Of a DNA stretch of 64,000 nt, positions 12,556-24,900 are shown piece by piece. The DNA lies in assembly GCA_037074765.1 (NCBI GenBank), contig JBAMDO010000179.1:55846-119845 (forward strand), read 5' to 3'. The stretch's first letter is position 1. Each line of letters opens with the position of its first letter. The notes beneath the pieces were generated by a model. It had not been told where the DNA came from. It made no database searches and saw nothing but the letters and a program-made list of their open reading frames with translations. This DNA is from Mansonella perstans (taxonomy: Eukaryota > Nematoda > Chromadorea > Rhabditida > Onchocercidae). Position numbers and translations under genes: made by a program.

Positions 12556-12654
12556 CATACAATATAATTATTCTTGTAATTACTAACTAAAGAACTAAAG
12601 GGAAAAATAAGATTTTTTTTGACTGAAAAATTGAATCCATTTTAAACTATCTCT
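12556..12654. repeat. Copy A of a 99-bp direct duplication
   Basis: Starts CATACAATATAATTATTC and ends TTTAAACTATC. It is nearly identical to 12744-12842, with a few substitutions. No ORF or terminal inverted repeat was seen. Confidence 0.9.
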
Positions 12655-12743
12655 AATAACGGCAACAATTTACAAAAAAAAAAATAATAAGAAATGAATT
12701 TTGTATAACCTTTGACATATATTCTATTTTATTAATCGTTACA

Positions 12744-12842
12744 CATACAATATAATTATTCTTGTAATTACTTACTAAAGAACTAAAGAAAAAAATAAGA
12801 TTTTTTTCGACTGAAAAATTGAATCCATTTTAAACTATCCCT
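12744..12842. repeat. Copy B of a 99-bp direct duplication
   Basis: Second copy of the 12556-12654 sequence, same orientation, offset 188 bp. The high identity indicates a recent segmental duplication. Confidence 0.9.
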
Positions 12843-15290
12843 ATGTCATACAGTACTTAACAATTTCCAATTAATTCCAGCAATTCCTTTTTATGTGTTT
12901 TTTTTGCTCTTTTCTTGTCCTCTTAACCTTATAATTAAAATTCAATTTTTAATGATTTCCCATAAAATGAAATAATTTCTAATCTAAAATTATTATTCAC
13001 ATTTTAATTATTGTTGCTGCTTATTTGCACAAAATATTAAGGCCAGCCTCTTTTTTATTTTGCAGATTAAGCAATTTTGTTTTAATTTATAAAAAAATTA
13101 AAGATGAAAAGTTTTTCTTAACAAAAAAATAATTTAAACCATGGGAAGAAATAAATTCACGCACACACACGCACAAACATGCAAATGCACAGACGTAAAC
13201 ACATACACAACATACGGACATTGTGAGCAATGTTTAAATGAATTATAAACCAGAAATTTTAAATATTTAAAAAAGTAAACAATATACGTTGAGTGGCGGT
13301 ATCAGGCTATTTAACTCCATAATTGCTTAAATAATGAGCAAATATTGGATAAAAAAGAGTACGAATGAAAAATGAAAATCACATTCCTGTTCCTGATTGG
13401 GCTACATTTCAGTCTTTTTTTTAGACATACCAATTGCGCGATAGCAATGATAATTATGCAATTCTTCATGTTTACTACAAAAAAAATTTAAAAATTACTA
13501 AACGTGAAATAGTGAAAAATACTAGTGGCATTTGATGGAATAATACCACTAGGAAAGTTCACTGTGCTTTTTTTCAAAAGTAATAATTTCATACAAATTT
13601 CAATTAAATTTCCGCATTTAATTGAAAAAAATGATTGGAATTATTTTTTGAAAAACTTGTCGATTCTCAAGAGATTTGTGGTGTTTTTTCTTTGTTTTGT
13701 GCAATTATTTCGAACAATAAATGAATTGTTTTATGCGAAAAAAAATTAGGAAAAAAAATGCAACCAAATTGTTTTTGTTTGATACCGGGAAGACAAATTG
13801 CACTGTAAAATTCTTTCCGGATTACATTTCCATTCTGTTCTTAAAAAAAAGCATCCATAATCATTTCAAATAAATAATATTCCTATTTCATATGTTTCCT
13901 TCGTCAATTCTTCTTTATTTAAGTTTTTCCTGACCTTTTCCTGATTCCGGAATAGCAGAAAAAATAATAGAGAAAAAAAGAAGGAATTTGAGTGATACAA
14001 ATTAAGCATTTAAGAAAAGCATAAACATTTTACAATGGCAAAACATAACAGTAATAGCACAAAAAAAAAGCAAAGCAAAAGTTTTGACAACTTTCCGGAT
14101 ACAAATGACAAAAAAGGGACAAATCATGAAATCATTAAATTTACAATAGTTATTTTTGCAAACCGGAATTTCTTCTAATCATAGTGATCGAATGACTTCG
14201 CTTTAAGTTAAAATATTTCTTCAAGTTTTAATTATAAAAAATGAAAACTACTGATTATTAGTTTTGCAACAAACGAATTTGTCAACCGTAATTAATTGTT
14301 TATCAATGGCAACTAATTTAAAACTTCCTCGAGATCTTGTCAAAGTAAATGGGTAATAGGCGTAAAAGGACCGGAGATATTTGATTAACATACAGTAAAA
14401 GAGATAGAGAGAGAGTACAAGCACAACAACTTCACCAATTCTTAACAACGGTCATCGGAAATTGAACAACTTTCATTGGTAAAATATAATGATATAATGT
14501 AAATTTCATGAATATAATTTCCTTGCACTCCTCATATATCCCCATAACACGGTTCAAAGGATTAAAGGTTAAAGAGTAATGTTTACATTCAAAAAAAAAA
14601 ATCCCTCTATGCAATTGTCACTTTTGTATTGAAGAAAAAGATCGCCGCCATTTTTCAAATCTATAAAATTGCACAATTTAATGAAAAAAAAAAAGCCAAT
14701 TTCATTCTAACATCAAAATACATTGCTATATTGAATCGACAAAATGTGTAATTAATTATAACTAAATGATAAACAAAAAAAAAAACTTTGGAAAATATCG
14801 GATATCGATGGCATTAGGCTGAGAAATATTGCAAGAGGAAAAAAAACTTTCGCTAAGCCAAAACTTTCATTGATAATTTTTTTCTTTCATCATTATTTTC
14901 TAAAATTATTGTCAAGAAAAAGTTTGATTTTATCACATCCATGATTTCACAATGATATTCCTTGTAACTGAACAATAATTAATCCATAGCTGCTATTTGT
15001 GAATTGAATTAATCGATATTTGATATGTAATAAATCAATTTATGTCTACAGATCACTCGCTTGAATAGGTTAATTGTATTTGATAACAAAAAAAAAAAAA
15101 TCAAATTTACAATAAATAATTTGTTTATTTTCACTTTAGTTAAATTTTAATTCCAAATAATTTGCAAGCATTTGATAAAGGACAATGAAGAAAGGGAAAC
15201 AAATGAATTCAAAATGAAAATTTAAAAAAAAATGAATTTCAAAATTTGATTAATTTTTCGAGCAAAATGATTTGCAGCAAAGCTTATAAG

Positions 15291-15296
15291 TTTATT
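15291..15296 (-). promoter_or_regulatory. Polyadenylation signal AATAAA of sem-4
   Basis: TTTATT on the plus strand, i.e. AATAAA on the minus strand, about 63 nt downstream of the spalt TGA stop. This is a suitable distance for cleavage and polyadenylation of a compact 3' UTR. Confidence 0.65.
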
Positions 15297-15358
15297 AGTT
15301 TTTGCACAGAACAAGAAAGAAAATAACACCTGTATAATCACATTAATCACAATTATTA

Positions 15359-15903
15359 TCATTCGGTTTTCTGTAGTAATGCGGTCACCTTTGCTGGATT
15401 GTCCATACGTACGGTACCATTTAAATGTTGCTTCAGGTGCTTTTCAAGTTCTTGAGGAGAAGCACAAATTTTCTGGCATACAGAACAAACTGTCTTCCAC
15501 ATCCACATCACAGTATCCATTTGATTTGGTATACAAACACCGGAATTGCTTACTTGTGGCAGCAACGGTAGTGGAAATGGTAAAACTGAAAAAGGTGATG
15601 CTGGTGGTGGCGGTGCAGGAGGTGTAGCAGTTGATTGCGATGATGGTGAGTGCAATCCAAATCTACCGGGATGCAGTGGACTAACTTTCCGATCAAATGA
15701 TCCGATTCGAAGTGCTCCTTCGGCACCTAAACTGAATGCCGGTAATAACTCCGATTGCAAGGTATTATCGGCACCAAATTCAAAAATTCGACGACCTCGC
15801 CTAGATGGACTCTGTTGCCACATATGGGTACCCATATGTACTTTTAAATTACCGCGTGTAGTAAACGCTCTTTTGCATACTTCACATTTGAAGGGTTTAT
15901 CAC
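15359..15903 (-). CDS. sem-4: sem-4 exon 14: last paired finger and C-terminus
   Basis: Begins in the linker of the last pair: (G)[18 protein letters not shown] followed by [20 protein letters not shown], the most conserved spalt block. A Pro/Ser-rich segment follows, then a C-terminal finger [21 protein letters not shown] with Cys in place of the usual Phe. It ends LLQKTE and TGA at 15361-15359. The acceptor ATTTGATTTCAG is one of two tandem-duplicated acceptors. Confidence 0.95.
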
Positions 15904-18900
15904 CTGAAATCAAATTTGAACAATAGTAAAGGCTCTTTTGCATGTTTCACATTTGAAGGTTTTATTGACTGAAATCAAACTTGCACAAAGTAATTTAGTA
16001 TACTAAATGTATTCCAAATAGAAATCAAAAAAATCCATTTGAAAAACCCACCGGTATGAGTTCGCATATGAATCTGCAACGCGGAACTACTGCTGAAATG
16101 CTTGAAACATACACCACATTGATGTTTCGATAATACAGGTGCTTGTCGCGGTGGTGGTGGCTCGGTTTCCGCCCACATTTTCTGCATCGCATCTAAGGGA
16201 TTCGGTGTACTACTGAGTGATGGAGGAATTGCAACAGATAAGGATGGTGTCGGGGATGGCTTCTCATCTGAAGTTTCAGCATTCTGCTGTTGTTCTTCCT
16301 CTCGTTGTTGTTGTTGCTGCTGTTGCTGCTGCTGTTGTTGTTGTTGTTGTTGATTGTGTGGCTGCTTTTGATGTTTTTGCTGCTCTGGTGAATTATCATC
16401 ATCGGTGGTGGATTCTGATACATCGTGCTGATTTTCACAGGCATCCATTCTGCAGAAATTCCGATAACTAATCAAGAAATTAGTCTATTAAAAGAAAAGA
16501 AGAAAATTCAATTTTCGGTTACTTTTTTGAGGTTAAATTCCGCCAAGCTCAGTTAGGTCATATCAGTATCAATGAAATTCTACTTAATTATTACAACATT
16601 TACATACTGTTCATTTTCAGCATGCATAAATGAATTGTGATCTTCTTCCTCCTCTTCCTCATCATCATCATCGTCATCACCATCATCATCATCATCATCA
16701 TCATCGCCATCATCATTATCATTATCATTATCATCATCCTTATCACCATCACTATCATTAGAATTCCCGTCTTCTGGCGAACAAGGATACTGTATTTGAT
16801 GTTTTGATGACATATGTCGTTTTAGGTTGCCTTTTGTAGTACACGTAGTACCACAAATGAAGCACTTTAATGAAGTACCTTCACAGTGATTCCTGAAATT
16901 TTATATTCATTTTTCATTTGCCAATTATTTAACAATAATTACTTCCAGCCCTTGAGCAGTTCATGTAAGTAACGTTTTTCAGATTCTGAAACGATTTTTT
17001 CTTGCTTCACCTAAGGTAATCATCACGAAGTAAAAGAAGATGCGTTTAAGAAAAAATTTCAGCAACGCAGCAAAATATTTTATTGAGAACAATTTTTAAT
17101 TCCATTTCAAAATTTTGAAAACTTGAACAAGTAGTTAATTTACTGTAGAAAAGCAGCATTAGTGGATAATGATGAAAATTGTGACCTCATGTGTAGTTCA
17201 AGTGCAATACGCTTCGGAAGGAACTGCTGGTAACGATTGGAACAATTTATTACCGAATCATTTGTATTTTCTGCTAATGCTGTTGTTAGCAGCGGTAGCG
17301 ATAAGCCATTGTGTGAGCTACTCGTTGAAGCTACTTCACCGTCATCTTTTGTAATTTGGCTTGATTGTCCGGACATGCTAAATACAGTTGGTGAAGTTTC
17401 TAGACGTAACGGAGCAGTTAATAATGATTCCGGACGTGTAGTTGTTACTGATGGTGGTGGTGGTTGTAATAATTCTGATTTTATCGAATGTTGTAGTTGT
17501 TGATGAAGATAATGATCTGGAATAAAAAATATTTCCAGGCAACAAGATATTTTTACAATTGTTTGACCTGTTTGAATCTGATCTGTTGAACAGAATCTAA
17601 CTTTCAAATTTATTCTCATCTTTATATTGGTTCAAAAAAATCTTTACCTTCTTGTTTTGAATTCATTTGGTGGTTAATTGTAAATGGCATTGATCCAAGT
17701 GATGTCTGAGGTGCACTGGAAGCAGCGATCGGACTTGAAAGACCACGTGGTAAACCAAGTGGAAAGAACGGAAATGGTGGCACAAACGGTGTTGACACAA
17801 GATCATTTTTCATTGGTAAGATCAAATTTGCAGCATTTACTTGAAGCATAGAAGCACTGAAGAAGAAAACGAAGTAATCAATGGCATCATTATATCATAA
17901 GTATTATCATTTATCATTTATCAACTAACTGTAATTTTAGGGATTTTGTTTTTCAGGATCAATTTATTTTATCAATGAAGAAAAGTATTTCCGGATTGGA
18001 ATAAATAAACAGAATAGTCTTAATAATAACCCATTTGATGTAGCTGCTGATGAAGGTGGATAATGGTGTTGTTGCTCGGTAAGATCAAATCCCTGCGCAG
18101 AAGCTACTGGCACCTCGAACGTTGACAAAATACCATTCCTATAAGTTTATCACTTATCAAAAAAAATCCTTCAAATATTGTTTTATTTTTTGATACTACT
18201 GCTGATGTCCACTTTTCTGGTCAATTAATTGTTAATTCTATTGAAATGAAAAAAAGATCAATTGAATTTTATGTTTGTCAGTTTTTTTTTTTTTTTTTTA
18301 ATATCTCTATCAGTACTTAGTTGAAAAATTTTCGTATGTGTTGTTCATCTTAAAGTCACCCATATTTCACTTAATAATTTGACAGAAGAAAAATGAAATA
18401 ATAAAGAATCGGAAATGCAATCAGTAACGGAAGTTAAATGTCAAGTGTCAGTGGATGAATCTGATGAAAAGCATTAATTTTTTTAAATAATATTATGATT
18501 TAAGAGACCTGCTTGATTGACTTGTATGCTGTGCAACATGCTGTTGAAGTAATTGAGCAGTGAAGAAGCGTTTCTGGCAGATAGGACATTGATGGTGGAC
18601 ATTTGTTGTGGCAGCAGCAGCAGCAAGTCCACGAAAGGAATGCTTGGCTCGATGGACACCCATATGAGTTTTGAGGTTACCTTTTGTTGTAAATGCTCGT
18701 TGGCATATTTTACATTTAAAAGGTCGCTCACCTAGAGAAAATAGAAAAAAAGTAATTCATTGTTGCAAAAAATCGAAATGAATAAATAATCTAATATTAA
18801 GTATTTAGGTAATTGTTGGTAAACAATAATAAAGCTAAATTAGTAATAAATTTTATGTGAATTGAAATATTTAGCTTAGCTCTTTTTTAACCAACTGATG

Positions 18901-21900
18901 TTTTAATTAATCATTCAAATTAAGTCTGATGATTTTTTTTGGAGCAATAATTAGAATTAATTGAATTTATTATTAGTTGACAAACCAGTATGTGTCCTGT
19001 AATGCATTTGCAGAGCACTTTTGCATGAAAGTACCCGTCTGCATAGTAAACACTGATTTGGATCCGTCGTTGGTAAAGCTTTATCACCAACTAATGCCCG
19101 TATTTTTTCCGACTCATCTGTTGTGCTCACTTCCATCAATGCTTCCCAGTCGTCATCATTGTTTAATAATGGTGTAGATGAGGGACCATTAAGGAATAAG
19201 TCCGGATGCGGAGTGGGACGTAATGTTGCTGCTGCAGCTGCCGCAAATTGGCCAAAACTGAATGGTGGCCTGATAACTGCAAAACTGGCAATTGTTATTA
19301 AATTTAATTGTTATTATTATAAAAAATAAATAATAAATAAGAAAAGGAATATTAAGGTTATTAGAGTTTACATTGCTGTGGGACAGGCATTGGCAGGAAT
19401 TGTTGTTGTTGTTGTTGTTGTTGCTGTTGTTGTTGTTGCTTGTTTGGTATCGGATTGGACAAATCCAGCACGTTATCTTTTGATGCATCGGATGTTGACG
19501 GAATAGTGGTGGCAGCTGTTGCAGCAACCGTTGTAGTTGTTGCAGTTGGTGTACCAAAAAATTGCGAAAGTAACATTCGCGAAAGTGGTGCAGGTGCTGA
19601 TGGTGCTGGAATTGTTGCTAGCGCACTTACAGGTACATTGCTACCATAATTGATACCAACATCCGGGCTTTTTGCTATTAATGTATAGGAAGTTTGTAGA
19701 CGTGCTGGTACCGAACCACGATCTGCATCTGGTGACGCATTACGCTCCAAGCCACCTGTTGAAGCGCTACGTTGAAACTGTTCACAACGATGTTCACGTA
19801 TCTGCAATCTTTTCTGACAATAAACGAATGTTGTAATTTAAAAAGTCATTTATTGAAAAATTTGAATTATGATCAAAAATTCTGCCTTGAAATAAATTTT
19901 CCTTTAAAAAAATAAATTATTATTACACATTTAACTTTTGCCATTCTCATAAAGGATATTGGGATTTGCTAAGCTTGCATGAAGTTTATATAATGTAAAT
20001 TAATTGTTATTAGCATTTAATTATCATTTCAAAGCATTATTCTTCCCTTTGAAGAAGAGAGCAAAAGGCGAATGAATGATTTGAAAATGAAATAAAAAGT
20101 CGTAAAAGAGAAAAAAATGAGGTTTGAAATATTTTTCCAAAAAAAAAAGGGACAAAAATACGTATATTATGACCTAAAATAGGTCAATAGAGAGAGAAAC
20201 AAAAGTGATACATCATTCAATGTCTTTATGAACAGTTTTATTTTGCAAGCAGCATTTTAAAAAAAAGAAATTCCAAATTTGTTTCCAAAATTTAACTTTT
20301 CGAAATTTTGAATTTTTGTATAAAATTTAAACCGAAAAAAAACTCAATCCTTTTTCTTTCATCTATCAGTAGCTTGAAAAGCAAAAAAATCGGTAAAAGA
20401 AAAAAACAAATCGCAGTAAAAGTTTTCAGGGAAATTGCCAAAACCAATAATCAGTTTTTGTAAGAAGCAAAAGCTTGCGAAATTGTGAAAATAATTGTGA
20501 AAATTGTTTGCTTCAGACTAAATGGAAATTTATGTGACTGCCAACACTTAGATGATAAGGTAATGAATATATGTACAGCAATCCTGAAGCTGATATTGCA
20601 TTCAATAATGAGAAGGAAACATGTTAAAAGCAGTGAGATAAGTTGAAGCAGTAATAATATCGGAAAAGTTGAAGGTAGCTAATAGAGAAAAGCTCACATG
20701 AAGATTTACTATTTAGTTGACCTTTGTTGCCAACGCAGTAAGTTGCGGTATGATACACAAATCAGGATTAATAGAAAATAACCTAATTTAGGGAAATTTA
20801 ACATTCAGATTTAATGTTGCAAATAATTGCTAATTGAAAATAATACTTTGTGAGAAGCTTCATCAGAATTGAAGAAAAATTCTAAATGATCGTACTTTGA
20901 GATGAAAGAAACATCAGGAAGAAAAACATACACGCAAACACATACACACATACACACATATATAAATATAATAGAAAACTAATAATCGTAATAATTTATG
21001 CCTAAATATGGTAATAATACGTAAGGTAATAATAAAAAAAATAATGACGATAATAATAATAGTAATAATAATAATGATAACAGCGATGGCTGTAATTATA
21101 AACGTAAAAGTAATAAATGAGATTGTAGCAACGACCTTTTCTTTCAAATGAACGACATACATCACATACACACACAAACACATACGCAAAACATGCACAC
21201 ATACACATACATCACATTTACATATGCAAACAATTTTTCGAATTTTATTATTATCATATTGGACAGAATAAAAAGCTAAATAGTAGATGATAATGAAGAT
21301 AATGATAGCAATGTTCAATAATTGATTAAAAAATACACACCTGTTCCGGATCAGTAAAGCGTTCCTGGCATTGTTTGCACTGTAATAGCTTTTCACCGGG
21401 ATGCCGCCGAAGAATATGCCAGAGCAATGCACCACGGGATGAGAAATGCTAAGAATATATACATATATATGATCATAACTGACAGAAATAATAATAATTG
21501 TAAAATTTTACAAACAAAAAAACTTAACAACCCCCTCGATGAATTCGAAAATCTAAATTGTTATCTTTGAAAATTATTTTCGAATATCAATGAATGAAAT
21601 CATTTGGTAACTTAACTAAGAAATTAGTAATTTTCTAGTGACATATACAATGAAGTAGTATTATTGATGTTGATAATTATCGGCATTATAAAATTGTCAT
21701 AATTATTGAAGTTAGTCTCATACTCGAAGTTGCCTAATAAACATATCATTAAATGCGCTTACTTTAACTCACCTTAAGCTTAACTTTAACATATATGCAT
21801 AATTATATCATCTACTGCATAATTAACAATTCCTAATAAAAAAGCTCCCAGAAAAAAACCACACGAAATTTAATCACTTATACTTTTAAAATAATTTCTC

Positions 21901-24900
21901 ATTTAAATCACTTCTCAAAATAAATTCAAAAACATTTAAATGTAAAAAATTGCAATTTCGGAATGAAATTTTTAAAAATTGATAAAAAATGAAAATTGCA
22001 AGTTTGATCCAAATTAATTTAAAAATTAAAAAAAGGAAAAACATAAATATACCAGATCATCAAATGATTTCTTTTGATTTATTGATTGATTAGATTTATT
22101 GTTCGATTGATTGATTGATTAAACACTAATTAGTCAACTTACTAATATTGTTAGTGCGAAATTTATTTTTTCAATTTAACTTTCTACCTCTTTTGTCTTC
22201 CAATTTAATTTTCAGTATTTCAAATTTCGAAATTTATTTTGTTTACTGCCTTTTTTCCAGTTAAATCTGGCCTAACATATACGATAAAAGTTTCACTGAA
22301 TCAGTCCAACGGCATACATATGATCAATGTTTCAGATACAATTTGTTCAGCTTCTTTTGCCAGCTCATTCGGGTCAGTTAACTTAAATGATGAAAGTTTT
22401 TCAAATAATTATTAGATAAAATTAAATGAAAACAAATTTGATGAAATGGAATGAAAACAAATTTTCATTTCTCTCACATCTAATTTTACTTTGCCAATAA
22501 TAATCTTTTCAAAAGCATCGGTTGAATGAAAGGGAAAAATTTTTTTGGACATTTTATCAAAAAACGCTCAAATATAGGCCCAGCCCATTCATTGGTGCTG
22601 AATGAGTTCTTCCGGAACTTTTGCAGCAAATCGTTTCGAAACAAATAAGTGAATTAAATTTTTAAAATTATGCAAAATGATGCAAATGTCTTATAAATAC
22701 AAATAAACAAATTTACGAATGGAAAGAATCATTCAAGCGGAAAGCAATACAATTTTTGAATTTGATTTAAGTTAAAATGGAAAATATTCAATTAAATATA
22801 TGGCAAGTTTTCCTCGCCAAATATTTCCAACTTTTTTTTTGTTACAAAACTTGAAACTTGAAAATTCCCTTCCCCCAATGAATTTCCTTCATTGCGCGGT
22901 GAAAAAATATTTTAATTTTTGACAGCACCGATGGTGGCAGTATCATCGCGACAATTTGATTTGTAAAAAAAAAATTTATATTAATTAATTTTTTTTATCA
23001 TGAATCATTGGTTTCGACCAGAGAGTGATACAGCAATCATTATTATATCGATATCAATTCAAAAAATTCTTTTCATTCCTAATCAATTATCAGTAACAGG
23101 AACAAAGATTATCTGTTTTGAATGTAAAAATTCAAATTCAAATTTTTTCACTCATAATCTATTGCAAAATTTCCACCACTATTAGATAATGCTGCAAATA
23201 ATTTAACTGAGATTTTTTTCTTCCAAATGATCATAAAATGGACAACCACAGGTGGACAAAATGGACTACCATGGAAATTTCTAGTCAAAAAATTGAATAT
23301 ATTTATCTTATCAGTATAAAATTCTATTTCATTACCGGATATATCGTTAATGATGAGTTGATAAATTAACGAATGTTAATTCAAACATTTATTTATCAAA
23401 AACAAAAAAAAAACTCGTCTTTAGAAATATAAATGGATTAAGTTAAGATGAACGAAAATTGATGATAGCTAAGAAGGACCGGAATAATGTTCCTTGAAGG
23501 ATATTTTAATTGATATTTACTAACAGACAAAATTAATTAAGTTAAAACAAAAAATTGATGACAAACAAACAAACAAGGCCAAAATGAATGTTTGTATTTA
23601 ATTTTTAATGAAAATATATCTTAATGATAATTATTTAAAATTTATGGATAATAAGAACCAACCTGCGGACAACGTTCAGCAACACAAGGATGAATTTTTT
23701 CCGCAGTACCAATACTGGATGGCGGTGATTGCGCATATGAGGAAGTATTACCGCCATCATCGCTACTTTGTTCCGAATCTGTATGCCTACTATGACTTGC
23801 TGCCAATTGCGCATAAAGCTCCAGTAATTGCTGTAAAATTTTTTTTGCAAATTTTGAAGAAACAATTTTTTAATTTTTAAAACTTCAAATTCTTGCATTT
23901 GAAAATTTGAAATTAAATTAGGGAAAAAAATTTTTTCTTTTTGCAAGTAAGTGATATTTTTTAATTTTATCCTCAATCAGCAATTTTAATTGAAAATTAA
24001 TGATCATTTATTTTAGGATTGGAATTTGTTGAAAATTGTTGTAGATTAATAGCTTAATGAATTAGCCTAAATACTAGTTGTTATGCTTTTAAATTAATTA
24101 ATTAACTTTTTTTTGAAAGATTAAACCACTCTTTTTTTGTTCCTTATGCATAATAATAATGTATAACAGTGACTAAAAAAAAAAATGTTGAAATAAAAAA
24201 ATGAATTCTTGTTGTTTTAATACAACAAATGAGCAAATAAACAAATGTCTTTTTTTCAATTATTTCATTTCAGTAATTAAATCATTCATTTAATCAATCC
24301 CTCTATATTAGAAAAAAAAAAGTACATTGCTTTTTTTATCTTCCTCGTCACCAGTCTAAAAAATTAACAGCTGCCTTCAAAAAAGAAGCACTTCAAAAAG
24401 ACAATCATATATTGGTAATAATTACGCGAAAGCATAAAGGAAATGCCGAAACTGCCGCTTTACTAACGGCACTATGAAGGACGGAGAATTCGACGGGGAC
24501 TTGGGGACAAGGGACGGTAGACGGAACGGTACGCAGTGGGTGGTAAGCAAAGATAGATCGATAGTTTAACTCAAAATTGCAATTAAAACAAAGGATAATG
24601 AAGCAAATGACAGTTCTATGAGAAAATTGTAAATTTTGCAAAACATACTTAATTTTTTTTAATTTTGAAAACTTTGCTAGGAATAAATAAGAGATCAAAA
24701 GAGACCAAAAGGTCAGGCATTGCAAATGCATTTCGATTTGTAGAGTTATCTAATTAAAATGAAAAATGATAAGATAATCTACCTGTTGATGAGATTGTAT
24801 TGTTTGTAAAGGATCAAATAATAAATTTGACTTGTCTTCTAAAATATTTTTTCTATCGAGATCATCTGAAGCATGCTTCTTCGACAAATCAATCGGCACT

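Larger units (their letters stand above)
7171..15290. other. Intergenic region between sem-4 3' end and GUSB 5' end
   Basis: AT-rich DNA with many homopolymer runs (for example 9834-9860 and 10801-10822). The only longer ORFs, such as 13525-13749, look random. Apart from the 99-bp duplication at 12556/12744, nothing recognisable was found. It presumably contains the GUSB promoter at its left end. Confidence 0.6.

Noticed and set aside
13525..13749. 74-codon plus-strand ORF in the intergenic region
   Set aside because: Composition follows the surrounding AT-rich DNA (Phe, Asn, Lys, Ile) and nothing resembles a domain.
15379..15926. Two overlapping plus-strand ORFs
   Set aside because: They are antisense shadows of sem-4 exon 14.
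16217..16471. Plus-strand Val/Ala-rich ORF and a minus-strand Asn-rich ORF
   Set aside because: Other-frame readings of the CAA/CAG polyglutamine tract in exon 13.
19189..19557. Minus-strand frame rich in Gln and Asn
   Set aside because: An out-of-frame reading across exons 6 and 7 and their intron; the spalt frame explains the conserved residues.
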